Source: Myxococcales bacterium (GTDB lineage: Bacteria > Myxococcota_A > Polyangia > Polyangiales > Polyangiaceae). From it: DNA of 64,000 nucleotides. The position numbers were made by a program, and so were the translations under genes. Below, piece after piece: positions 49,074-59,084 of the stretch. The DNA lies in contig JADJQX010000001.1 of the NCBI GenBank assembly GCA_016712525.1, positions 558,001 to 622,000 on the forward strand, written 5' to 3'. How positions within the stretch are numbered: the stretch's first letter is position 1; each line of letters opens with the position of its first letter. The notes below the pieces were generated by a model that worked only from the letters and a program-made list of their open reading frames with translations, was not told where the DNA came from and made no database searches.

Positions 49074-51871
49074 TTCACACCGTCCAAAAGCTCGAGGTGA
49101 ATCTCGACGCGGCGATTTCGCTCGCGTCCATCGGCCGTCGCGTTGTCGGCCACGGGGTTCTCGGCGCCGCGCCCCTCGGAGACCACGAGGTCGGCCGGCA
49201 CGCCCTTCGTCACGAGCGCGTTCCGGAGCGCCGCAGCGCGGTCGGCCGAGAGCTTCTTGTTCTGGGGGGCCCAGCCGCGATTGTCCGTGTATCCGACGAG
49301 CGACACGCGACGGATGGTTTTCTTGTTTTCGAGGATCGTCTTGGCGACCGCGGCGACCATCGCCTGGCTCTTCGTGTCGAGCGTCGCCGTGCCGTTCGTG
49401 AAGGTGATGGGCGGGCTCGGGACGAGCATGTCCCCCGAGCGAGAGAGCCCCGCGACCCCCTCCGGGATCTCGAAGGTGGGAACCGCCGCGAGCGCCTTTT
49501 TGTAGATGCCCTCGGCCTCGCGCGCCCGATCGCGGCACACCCCATAGCGCTTGTCGTTGCAGGCTACGGTCGCCGACAGCAAGGTCTCGCCGGCGCGCAC
49601 GACCCCTTCGGAGTCGTGGGTCGCACACCCCCGCGTCGAGCAGAGCTTCTTCGCCACGTTGGCGTCGCGCACGGCGTCCTCGGCGTCCTTCAACGAGCCT
49701 TTGTCGTCGGCGGCGCCGGGCAGCGGGACGGCCAACACCTCGTCGAACGCGGTCGTGGCTCGCGTCGCCAGGTCGAGCGCCACCTTGTAGCGCTTGTCGT
49801 TGTAGGCCCGCTTCGCGGACTCGTGGAGCTCGCGGGCGGCGGCGTGTTTCTTCACTTCACGGTCCGCGCACCGCTCCTTTTCGCAGATGGTCGAGCGTTG
49901 CCCCGAGTCCCGCAGCGCAGAGTCGGCGTTCTTCCTGGCCTCTTCGAGCTCCTCGGAGCTTCCCGCGTCGGCGGTCACGCGGGTGAGCGGCTCGAGGATC
50001 ACCGCCGCGGCGTCAGCGTGCGCCCCGGCCTCGGCGTACCTCTTCGCACGCCACGACGCTCGGGCTGCTTCGACGCGTTTGTCGGCCTCGGCGAGCTTCT
50101 GGGTCTCTTGGGGGGAGATGGCCTTGGCCTCGTCGCGCAGCGCAAGCACCCGGTAGACCTTGGGATACGCGGCCCGCCACGCCGGATCTCCCTCGGTCGA
50201 CTTCACCGACGCGACGCGCTTCTCGGCGAACGACTGCGCCTCCGCCGGTTTGGCCTCTTGGGCGGCCTCGGGCTTCTTGTCTTCGGGCTTTTTCTCTTCG
50301 GGCTTTTTCTCTTCGGGTTTCGCCGCGACGACGGCGCCCGGCTCGTTCTTCTCGCGAATGCCATCGAAGAAGAGCTTCGCGTCCTTGGCCGACTTCTCGG
50401 CGTCCGCGAGGGCATCTTTCTCGTAGGCGGCAGTGGCCTTCTTGAACGCCTCTTCGCCCCGCGCGAAGGTCGTTTTGTCGGCGTCGGTAGTAGCGCGCAA
50501 CTTCGCGATACTCCTCGACTTCTCGGCATCCTGAATCGCCGCGAACGCGCTCTCCCACGGCTTCGCCGAGAGGTCGGGCTTCTTCTGCGGGGCCTCGGGC
50601 GCCTCGATGCGTTTGAGCGTCTCCGCGGCGCGCTTCGCGAGAGGCAGCGCGTCCGAGCAGGCCTTCTTCTCGATCTTCTTCTCGGCCTCGCTGGCCTCGG
50701 TGAGCGCCTCTTTGCGCTTCTTCTCGTCGGACTCGGGGAGCTTCTTCCCGGCGAACGTCTTGTCCTTCTCTTTGGCCTCGCCAACGAGGCGCTTCGCTTC
50801 GCTGCACGGCTCCTCCCCGGCCTCGACCGGCGACTTGCCCGGGGGAGCGCCCGTCGCAGCGCCCTTAGGACGAACACGTACGAGCACCGCGAAGGCGCGG
50901 GCCGCGAGCTCGTCGGCCTGGGAGAACGACTTCCGGTCGAACCACGCGGTCGCGCTCGCGAGCAGCGCCTTCCCTTCGGCCGTGCCAGGGTCGTCCGCGG
51001 CCACGGCCTCCGCCCGAGCGAGCTCGACCTGCGCCTTCTGGAGGCTCGCCGCGGCCTTCTTGCTGCCATCGTCCGCGACGGGCTTCTCGGTCGCCTGTGG
51101 CGCTTGTGGCTTGGCCGAGCGGGCGTCGCACGCGCGGAAGCGCTCCTCGGCGCGGAGGGAGAACTCGTAGGAGCGCTCGTAGTCCTGGGCGTCGAAGCGC
51201 TTCTGCGAAAGCTCCAAAATGGAGTCGTATTCACGGAAGACGGTGCCGCACGCCTGGTCTTTCCCCTGCCCGATGGCCTCGCTCCGCTTGAACTGCAGCT
51301 CGACGAGCTTGCGCTCCGCGGCGGCCCGCAGCGACCCGTCACGCGGGTCCAGCCGTGGGGGCGGCGCAACGGGCGGCTGCGGCGATTGGACCGCGGTCGG
51401 TGCTGCGTGGCCACCGCGGGGCTCGTTCGCCCCGGGGACGACGATGACGGTCGACTCGCGCACGCGCTCCGACTCGGTTCGCTCCGTACGGGGGGCAACC
51501 TCCACGCGGGGCGCCGACCCCTCCGACTTCTTGTCCTTCTTGGACTTCTCGAGCGCCGCGACGAACGCCTCGACGCGTTCACGCTCCGCGAACGCCCCCG
51601 CCATGTCGAGCTTCTGGATGGCCTGGCGCGCGTACAGCGTCGCCTTCTCGTTCTCGCCCCGCTGAGCGAGCTCTTTGGCGTGAGCCACGAGCTCCTTCGC
51701 ATCGGCAACCAGCTCCGGGCGCTCCAACTTTGCGCCTTGGGGAGCTGCGGCGAGCTTCTTCTCGGCGTCGGCGACGGCCGGCGGAGGAGCCGCCGACGCA
51801 CACCCCGCGAGGACTTTGGCGGCCACGAAACCGAGGCCCACGATAGACAAATAGGAAGTACGTTTCATCAT
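49070..51871 (-). CDS. Large lipoprotein with helical repeats and OmpA C-terminal domain
   Basis: 933 residues from the first of two ATGs at 51871, overlapping the stop of the gene before it. The lipobox is VLAGC (about residue 24). Residues 30-780 are mostly helical and Lys/Glu/Ala-rich with TPR-like pairs and an unusual EEKKPEEKKPEDKKPE segment. The C-terminal 115 residues are an OmpA-type peptidoglycan-binding domain: SLVGYTDNRGW, NKKLSADRAAALRNALV, GRGAENPVADN, RERNRRVEIHLE. It would span from outer membrane to the cell wall. Overlaps of the four operon genes suggest a fixed stoichiometry. The length is far above that of Pal. Confidence 0.9.
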   Translation of the reverse strand: MMKRTSYLSIVGLGFVAAKVLAGCASAAPPPAVADAEKKLAAAPQGAKLERPELVADAKELVAHAKELAQRGENEKATLYARQAIQKLDMAGAFAERERVEAFVAALEKSKKDKKSEGSAPRVEVAPRTERTESERVRESTVIVVPGANEPRGGHAAPTAVQSPQPPVAPPPRLDPRDGSLRAAAERKLVELQFKRSEAIGQGKDQACGTVFREYDSILELSQKRFDAQDYERSYEFSLRAEERFRACDARSAKPQAPQATEKPVADDGSKKAAASLQKAQVELARAEAVAADDPGTAEGKALLASATAWFDRKSFSQADELAARAFAVLVRVRPKGAATGAPPGKSPVEAGEEPCSEAKRLVGEAKEKDKTFAGKKLPESDEKKRKEALTEASEAEKKIEKKACSDALPLAKRAAETLKRIEAPEAPQKKPDLSAKPWESAFAAIQDAEKSRSIAKLRATTDADKTTFARGEEAFKKATAAYEKDALADAEKSAKDAKLFFDGIREKNEPGAVVAAKPEEKKPEEKKPEDKKPEAAQEAKPAEAQSFAEKRVASVKSTEGDPAWRAAYPKVYRVLALRDEAKAISPQETQKLAEADKRVEAARASWRAKRYAEAGAHADAAAVILEPLTRVTADAGSSEELEEARKNADSALRDSGQRSTICEKERCADREVKKHAAARELHESAKRAYNDKRYKVALDLATRATTAFDEVLAVPLPGAADDKGSLKDAEDAVRDANVAKKLCSTRGCATHDSEGVVRAGETLLSATVACNDKRYGVCRDRAREAEGIYKKALAAVPTFEIPEGVAGLSRSGDMLVPSPPITFTNGTATLDTKSQAMVAAVAKTILENKKTIRRVSLVGYTDNRGWAPQNKKLSADRAAALRNALVTKGVPADLVVSEGRGAENPVADNATADGRERNRRVEIHLELLDGVK

Positions 51872-52284
51872 ATCGATCCCTTCGGGAGGGCAGAGAGCTC
51901 GGGAGACGTGGGGCGAGCACCGGAGTGAGGCTCGCCGCGGCGAGCACGTTCGAGCGCGTACCGGGCGCGAATGGCCGAGAGCTGCCCCTCGGCGGTGTCC
52001 AGCAAGAGATCGCGCAGCGAGGGGTTCTCGTCCGAGCGATGGAGGGTCTCGGCCTTCGCGAGCCACCCGGCGATCCTCTCGAGCTCGAGCGCCACCGTCT
52101 TGGCGTCGGCGTCGGCCTCGACCACCCGGGCCGCGGCGCGAAGTGCCATGATCCGCTCGCCCGGGTCGGACCGCAGATCGGCCGGGCGCGGTGGGTCCTC
52201 GGCCTCGTTCCGCCCACAGCCCACGGTCGACAAGGCCACCGAAATACCGAGGGCGACACCCAACGATTTCAAAATACCGACCAT
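51868..52284 (-). CDS. Small helical lipoprotein
   Basis: 138 residues. Signal VALGISVALSTVGC with the candidate lipidation Cys at residue 23. The mature part is helical (IMALRAAARVVEADADAKTVALELERIAGWL, LRDLLLDTAEGQLSAIRARYALERAR) and ends in a Pro/Ser-rich tail. The ATG overlaps the end of the first operon gene by 16 bases, and its stop overlaps the start of the 933-aa lipoprotein, so it is translated between them. It may be an assembly factor or subunit of the same complex; unknown family. Confidence 0.75.
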   Translation of the reverse strand: MVGILKSLGVALGISVALSTVGCGRNEAEDPPRPADLRSDPGERIMALRAAARVVEADADAKTVALELERIAGWLAKAETLHRSDENPSLRDLLLDTAEGQLSAIRARYALERARRGEPHSGARPTSPELSALPKGSI

Positions 52285-53909
52285 GCGAACCTCAGCCTCA
52301 AGGCGTGGGCCATCTGATCTCGCTCGATCGCTTGGGCGTCACGACGGAGGCCGAACGTGTAGACGAGCGACACGTACTTCCCGAGCCGGAGCGCGGCCGA
52401 GTTGTCCCATCGATAGACCGGGCGATACGTGCCCTCTCCCTTGAAGAGGGGAGAGAACTGGTCTTCGCCGACGAAGGCGTCGAGGCGTGAGTCGACGTCG
52501 AGGAGCCCTCGAATGCGAAATCCGAGCGACGCGGTGGCCTCGGCGCCAAAGGTGGAGACGTCGGCCACCTGCTGGAGCTTGAGGGTGTCGCCTTCGAGGG
52601 CCGTGGGGTAGCGCCCGTCGAAGAAGAAGGCCTGACGGGCCGCCACGCCACCACGGATGGCGAAGCGGAAGACGTCTCCCTCGAACGCCGAGCCAACGCC
52701 GGCGCCCTCCTGGGTGACGAGCGGACCGAGCTCCGGAAAGAGCCTATACGCCGTTCCAGGCTCCATACGATCGCGGCGCGCGATCTCGCCATTCGGCCCG
52801 TAGGTCGTCGCGTCGAGCGTGCGACCCGGGTAGTACTTCGTCGGGAAGAGCGAGGTCATCCCCATGGCGTGGCCGTACGGCCCGATCACGCCGCCGAGCC
52901 GGTAGGTGTAGAGCAGCTCGGCCCGCACGTCGTCGACGAGCTTCTGGACGGGTGTCTCCGATGTGCTCGTGCCCGAACCGGCCAAGATACCGACGGCCGA
53001 CTCGTCGGCCATGACATCGAGCTTCGCCAGGTGCCGCCCCGTGTCGAGCGACAAGTCGAGCTTCGTATACCCACCGAGCATGAGCGACTGGCCATTGAAG
53101 CCCCCGAGCTGGTTCGAGCGGCTCGCGAGCGAGCCATCGGCGGCGAGCACCCAGCGGAGCTTCCACGGGCCCTTCTTCTCGGCGACCTCGGCCTCGCCGA
53201 CCTCGGAGCGAAGGAGCCTCCCGTCGTCGACCACGAGGCGGAGTCGCGTCACCTGCCCCGCGGTCACGACGAGCACCTGGGAGCCCTCCTCCGCGCGAGG
53301 GTTCTTGCCGAGCGCGAGCGAGTAGGTACCCGCCGGCAAGTAGGCGACGACGCTCGTCTTTTCGCCCTCCTTGACCGTGGAGTGGAAGGGACCGAACGTC
53401 CGCCCCTCGGGGGCTTCTCCGACGGTGAAGGTGTCCTCGACGGGCTGCCCGCGCGGGTCCACCACGGCGAAACGCACGACCCCGAACGCCGGGCTCACGT
53501 CGGCGGTCTCGCCCTCCTCGACGTCGACCGGAGTCGTCGCCCGGAGCCCGAGAGGCCCATCTCCGACGAGCACGTCGTAGTGGCCCGGCGGCACGGCGAT
53601 TCGCCTCCCGAGCCTCCCGACGGCCACCGTCTTCCCCGATTGCCGCACGACGACCGTCACGTCGTCGGGTGTGCGCCCCTCGAGCGCGGGGACGAAGACC
53701 GCCCCGAGATCGGCCGGGACCGCCGTGATGTCCACGTCGGCCTGGTCCCTAGCGGGGAGGGCCCCATCGGCGGCGGCGCTCGGCGTCGACGCGAAGAGCA
53801 GCGCCGCGATCGACGCGGGGATCACGGCACGTGTGGGCCGGAACACGGGCATGGGCGCGCGGGCCCGTGCATGCCGTTGGGGATTGGCATGTTCGAACGA
53901 AGTATCCAT
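52269..53909 (-). CDS. Outer-membrane barrel with N-terminal beta domains
   Basis: 546 residues. Near-terminal ATGs leave the start uncertain: M1 gives a long basic lead, and M20 (53852) gives a better signal peptide (VIPASIAALLFASTPSAAA). Residues 55-245 hold two to three beta-sandwich or carboxypeptidase-regulatory-like repeats (VRQSGKTVAVGRLGRRIAVPPGHYDVLVGDG). From about 250 amphipathic strands form a large barrel with WSVF at the end (terminal Phe). It is the first gene of the four-gene operon, probably the outer-membrane core of the assembly. Confidence 0.8.
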   Translation of the reverse strand: MDTSFEHANPQRHARARAPMPVFRPTRAVIPASIAALLFASTPSAAADGALPARDQADVDITAVPADLGAVFVPALEGRTPDDVTVVVRQSGKTVAVGRLGRRIAVPPGHYDVLVGDGPLGLRATTPVDVEEGETADVSPAFGVVRFAVVDPRGQPVEDTFTVGEAPEGRTFGPFHSTVKEGEKTSVVAYLPAGTYSLALGKNPRAEEGSQVLVVTAGQVTRLRLVVDDGRLLRSEVGEAEVAEKKGPWKLRWVLAADGSLASRSNQLGGFNGQSLMLGGYTKLDLSLDTGRHLAKLDVMADESAVGILAGSGTSTSETPVQKLVDDVRAELLYTYRLGGVIGPYGHAMGMTSLFPTKYYPGRTLDATTYGPNGEIARRDRMEPGTAYRLFPELGPLVTQEGAGVGSAFEGDVFRFAIRGGVAARQAFFFDGRYPTALEGDTLKLQQVADVSTFGAEATASLGFRIRGLLDVDSRLDAFVGEDQFSPLFKGEGTYRPVYRWDNSAALRLGKYVSLVYTFGLRRDAQAIERDQMAHALRLRFAWSVF

Positions 53910-54188
53910 AAGGCACTCTCGTGTGACGGCGGGGCACGCGAAGAGCGCGCGCCGAAACCGTGCGTGCCGAGCTACAGCAACCGGTGTGCCGCACCGTCGA
54001 CTTGCCTCGTCGTCACCGTTCGACCCGCGCCGGGTGCCCGCGAGGCACGAACGTACTCGGCAGTGCTGCTGTCACCCATCGGCGACGAGGTCTCGAACGA
54101 GCGCGTCTCGTCCTTCGCGAAACACGGCCTACGCAGGAAGACTGGCCTTTCGAGCACGCCCGAGCGAGGAGTTGCCTTCGTGGTCGCG

Positions 54189-55346
54189 TCAGGGCACGAG
54201 GACGCGCTTCACGGCGCCTTCGCCGCGAACGGCGACCGTCACGGTGCGGGCGCGCGTCACGGGATCGCTCTCGACGGCGATCCCACGTGGATCGCGTTGG
54301 CCGCCGGCGAGCACGGTGAGGGCGCCGGGCCGCTTCGGAGCCGCGTACACGCGGCCGTCAGCGTCTCCCTCCACGGACGATGTAAAGTACACGTTCGTGT
54401 CGTCGAGCGTGAGGCGCTGCCCCCCGGGCCTTCCTTGCGCGACGAGCTCGGGTCCTGCGGCGCCGACTTTGGGGACGCGCACGACCGCGCCGTTCACGAG
54501 GAGGGCGTAGACGTGGGTCGGGTCCGTGGCCAGGTCGACGACGACCTCGGCGAAGGCCGTTACGGTGTCGGGCAGGGTGCCCGTATTCCCCTTGGCGCGG
54601 CGGCGGAGGGCCTTCCCTTGTCGAACGGCGAAGTAGAGGTTGACGTCGTCCGCGACGATGGCCGAGATGCCGTCGGGGGTGCGCCCGAAGGCGTACTGGA
54701 GGCCGCCGTTCACCCGCCCGTAGGCCCGGATCTCGTCGTCGTTGCCGTTCCCGTACGTGAACACGGTAAAGACGTTGTTGTCGGGCGTGACGGCGGCGTC
54801 GACCGAGGCATCGCCGGCAAAGGGATACCCATCGAAGACGGCGATTTGCCTGTACGCCTGCGAGTTGTCGTCGACGAGGGTCTGGGCTGCGACGGACTTG
54901 TCCTTGGCGACACGACCGACGAGCGTGACGCGGCCGGCGTCGGAGCGGGGATCGTTGGCGGCGACCCAGAACACGAACCGCGAGTCGGACGAGATCCACC
55001 GAGGCGTCGCGAGCCCCTCGGCCATGGTCTCGACGGTGGCCTGTGCCCCCTTCGCTTTGCGCCGGAGCTGACCGCCTTCGTTGATCCAGTACACGTGCGT
55101 GCTGTCGACCACGACGTCGATCGGCCTGTCTTGCTGGCCGGCGAAAACGGGGGCGACGAGCACGTCGGGCAATGCGCCATCGGGCAATGCCCCGTCGGGG
55201 CGCGGGGGATCTTGGGAGGACGCGTCGGCGACGTCTGCCCCAAGCTCCTTGTCCTCCAGACCAAGGACCAGCGCGCAGGCCTGCGCGAGGCCCGCGAGCG
55301 CGCCGACGGCGAGGAGGCGATTGACGAAGAAGCGTAAGCGGCGCAT
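54189..55346 (-). CDS. Lipoprotein with beta-propeller-like repeats
   Basis: 385 residues from the ATG at 55346, which overlaps the stop of the TPR protein before it (ATGA). The signal (LLAVGALAGLAQAC) gives the lipidation Cys at residue 24. After an Asp/Pro linker come repeated segments of the type THVYWINEGGQLRRKAKG, SRFVFWVAANDPR, VNLYFAVRQGKALRRRAKG, THVYALLVNGAVVRVPK, TNVYFTSSVEGDADGRVYAAPK: six-bladed propeller spacing, as in NHL or SMP-30-like folds. It probably senses or binds an envelope ligand for the kinase upstream, by context. 53910-54188 shows nothing else. Confidence 0.8.
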   Translation of the reverse strand: MRRLRFFVNRLLAVGALAGLAQACALVLGLEDKELGADVADASSQDPPRPDGALPDGALPDVLVAPVFAGQQDRPIDVVVDSTHVYWINEGGQLRRKAKGAQATVETMAEGLATPRWISSDSRFVFWVAANDPRSDAGRVTLVGRVAKDKSVAAQTLVDDNSQAYRQIAVFDGYPFAGDASVDAAVTPDNNVFTVFTYGNGNDDEIRAYGRVNGGLQYAFGRTPDGISAIVADDVNLYFAVRQGKALRRRAKGNTGTLPDTVTAFAEVVVDLATDPTHVYALLVNGAVVRVPKVGAAGPELVAQGRPGGQRLTLDDTNVYFTSSVEGDADGRVYAAPKRPGALTVLAGGQRDPRGIAVESDPVTRARTVTVAVRGEGAVKRVLVP

Positions 55347-56368
55347 CAGAACGCCCCCGAGTACGACAGCCCAGGGCCTCCCGGCCCCCCGAAGCCGAGC
55401 CTCGAGGTCGGTCGCGGGGGAGCAGGGTCGTCGGGCTGCCGAACCACCAAGAGCACGAACGCCCCCACGATGCCCGCCACACCTACGGCGAAGCCGACGG
55501 TCGACAACGCAGCGGCGGAGCGCGCGTCGTCGTTGGCCGCGAGGCCGGCGGCGCTGCACACCGTTCCGCGACAGCTCGCGTCGACCTCCGACTTGGACCG
55601 AATGGCCTGAATGCCAAATATCGTACCCACACCGACACCGGCCAATCCCACGACGCCCGAGACAACGGCGGGCCACGGGAGTCGTTTTCCACCGGACGCG
55701 GGAGCGGTGGGAGCCGGCGTCGAGACCTGCGGCGCTTCGGCACGCGCGGGGGACTCGGCCGCGAGCGCGGAGATCACCACGGTGGCCGCGCTCGGCCCCG
55801 CTGCTACCACGAAAGGCGTCTCACCGCGGGCGTGCCCAGGCGCACGCGCGAAGAGCGAGTGCGGCCCCGGGTCGAGCGGGAGCGGCGTCCCGAGGCTCTG
55901 CACGGCCATGGGCCGGCCGTCGAGGCGGAGCTCGAGCCCCTCGGGGGCCGAGCCCTCGAGCTTGAAGGTGACCTTCGACAGCTTGGCCTCGAGCTCTTCG
56001 GCGCGCTTCTCCGCGAACCTCTCGCGCTCCGGTTGTTTCGCCTTCGCCGAGAGCCGAGCTGCCTCGAGGAACTCGACCCACGCGCTCGCCGTGAGCCCGA
56101 GCGCGTCGTGGCACGTGGCGAGGTTCAGCGCCGTCCCGGGCTTCGGGTCGAGCCTCAGGCTCTCCTCGTACTTGGGGCACGCTTCGGCCATTTTTCCTTG
56201 GGCTTCGAGGCCCTTGGCGAGCTGAAAGAACGTCTCGGCCTGGGCGCGCTCGGTGGGCGTCGGGGTCTGCGGCTCTTCGGCGAGGGCGCGAGAGGGCACG
56301 CCACCCAAGGCCGCGAGGGCCGCTCCGACCGCGAGCGCGCGGAGGGCGCGCGTTCCAACCTGGTGCAT
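55346..56368 (-). CDS. TPR and PEGA-like membrane protein
   Basis: 340 residues. An N-terminal signal or anchor (LRALAVGAALAALGGV), a TPR-type region at about 35-125 (FFQLAKGLEAQGKMAEACPKYEESLRLDP), a beta domain of the PEGA type (about 130-205; VTFKLEGSAPEGLELRLDGRPM), then two membrane helices (about 232-255 and 292-318) and a Gly/Pro-rich tail. The arrangement of TPR, PEGA and terminal membrane helices is common in myxobacteria next to Ser/Thr kinases. It starts one base after the kinase stop codon and overlaps the lipoprotein gene after it, forming a three-gene operon. Confidence 0.85.
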   Translation of the reverse strand: MHQVGTRALRALAVGAALAALGGVPSRALAEEPQTPTPTERAQAETFFQLAKGLEAQGKMAEACPKYEESLRLDPKPGTALNLATCHDALGLTASAWVEFLEAARLSAKAKQPERERFAEKRAEELEAKLSKVTFKLEGSAPEGLELRLDGRPMAVQSLGTPLPLDPGPHSLFARAPGHARGETPFVVAAGPSAATVVISALAAESPARAEAPQVSTPAPTAPASGGKRLPWPAVVSGVVGLAGVGVGTIFGIQAIRSKSEVDASCRGTVCSAAGLAANDDARSAAALSTVGFAVGVAGIVGAFVLLVVRQPDDPAPPRPTSRLGFGGPGGPGLSYSGAF

Positions 56369-56369
56369 G

Positions 56370-57782
<1,413 letters not shown>

Positions 57783-57981
57783 GACAACCCCAGTATCTCA
57801 CGAAACCCGCCTGCAACGTGGCCGTTCGTCGAGGTAAGAGAGTCGCCCACATGGGCGCCCAACGCATCGAGCCCGCGCCCCGGAGAGCTTCGCATCGGGG
57901 CAAGTGTGGGGCGCCACGAGGCGACTCTCCGCGACTCACGCGGGGGTCGAGTGAGGGCGGCGAAGGTGACATGCTCGAGGT

Positions 57982-58944
57982 ATGTCGCGTCTCGGCTCAT
58001 CCATCGCGTGGCTGCGCCGCGCGCGCGAAGCGGTTCCCGAAGCCGATCGCCGCGTGCTCTTGAACCCCCTAAGGCTCGCCGCCCGGTTCGCGACGTTCGC
58101 TGCCCGTCGGGCGACCCACACGGACCGCCCCCTCCCGGCCGACGACGTCACCCTCCGCGACGCGGCCCTCGTCGAGCTGCTCGTCGATGGCTTTCGCATG
58201 GTCGCGCGCGACTACTTTCGCTTCGAAGTGGAGGGGGTCGAGAACGTCCCTGCGACGGGCCCGGTGCTCCTCGTGGGCAATCACTCGGGCGCGCTCTTGC
58301 CGCTCGACGGGTTCTTCGCTGCGATCGCGCTCCACGACCGGTTCGGAGGCGAGCGCGTCCCGTTCGCGCTGGTCCACGACTTCGTCTTCGACGATCCGCT
58401 CCTTCGTTCGTACGCGGCGAGGCTCGGGATGCTGCGCGCCGGGCACTCGGGGGCCCAGCACGCCTTTTCGCGCGGGCACGTCGTGCTCGTCTTCCCGGGC
58501 TCCGATCAGGACGCCTTCCGCCCGTTCCGCGATCGAAACAAGGTTGTGCTCGCCGGGCGAACGGGATTCCTCAAGCTCGCTCTTCGCGAGAAGGTCCCTA
58601 TCGTGCCGGTGGTGTCGGCGGGCACCCACGAGCAGCTCGTCGTGCTCTCCCGCGGCGACCGCCTCGCCAAGCTCGTTCACGCGCACGCCTGGGCACGCGC
58701 CGACGTCTTCCCCATCGTGCTCTCCGTCCCGTGGGGCATCACCTCGGGTTTTCTGCCGTACGTGCCGCTCCCCACGCAGGTCACGCAGGCGTTCTTGCCC
58801 GCGGTCGACGTCCGTTCGTTCGGCCCCGACGCCGCCGACGATCCCAAAGTCCTCGCGCGCCTCTACGAGCAGATCGAGGGCTCCATGCAGGCGACGCTCG
58901 ACAGGCTCACCCGTGGCCGGCGGTTCCTCCTGGGCCGAAGGTAG
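57982..58944 (+). CDS. Lysophospholipid acyltransferase (PlsC/DGAT-like)
   Basis: 320 residues without a membrane helix of clear strength. The acyltransferase motif is GNHSGALLPLDG (His and Asp seven residues apart), followed by the second conserved block SRGHVVLVFPGSDQDAFRPF and a further VPIVPVVSAGTHEQ. The spacing is that of the DGAT-like or hemolysin-type group within the PlsC superfamily, in which the Asp is shifted from the usual HX4D. It would transfer a fatty acyl group from acyl-CoA or acyl-ACP to a glycerol-lipid. Not clustered with other lipid genes; divergent from the kinase operon. Confidence 0.88.
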   Translation: MSRLGSSIAWLRRAREAVPEADRRVLLNPLRLAARFATFAARRATHTDRPLPADDVTLRDAALVELLVDGFRMVARDYFRFEVEGVENVPATGPVLLVGNHSGALLPLDGFFAAIALHDRFGGERVPFALVHDFVFDDPLLRSYAARLGMLRAGHSGAQHAFSRGHVVLVFPGSDQDAFRPFRDRNKVVLAGRTGFLKLALREKVPIVPVVSAGTHEQLVVLSRGDRLAKLVHAHAWARADVFPIVLSVPWGITSGFLPYVPLPTQVTQAFLPAVDVRSFGPDAADDPKVLARLYEQIEGSMQATLDRLTRGRRFLLGRR

Positions 58945-59041
58945 CCGCGCAGAGGCGCCGAAATGCCCAGCGTTCGTACGTAGTTACAAGATTCGTCCAC
59001 CTTCTGGTGCGACGGACCGAGGGAGGGCCCGTCTCGGGGGC

Positions 59042-59069
59042 AGCGGCGTCTCGCGCCGCTCCTTTTTTT
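59042..59069 (+). terminator. Terminator-like hairpin in the leader of the OmpA-type gene
   Basis: Stem AGCGGCG with CGCCGCT around TCTCG, followed by CCTTTTTTTG. The 7-base GC-rich stem and T7 tail form a classical intrinsic terminator. The T tract ends only 16 bases before the ATG at 59085, so there is no room for another promoter. Either it ends the acyltransferase transcript and the porin uses an overlapping promoter, or it is an attenuator or leader structure of the porin gene. Confidence 0.8.
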
Positions 59070-59084
59070 GCTCTCGAGGTCCCC

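Noticed and set aside
48869..51928. Very long open frame antisense to the OmpA-domain lipoprotein
   Set aside because: It is the mirror of strong third-position GC bias; its protein is Arg/Gly/Leu-rich without domain signals, while the minus-strand frame has a lipobox and an OmpA domain.
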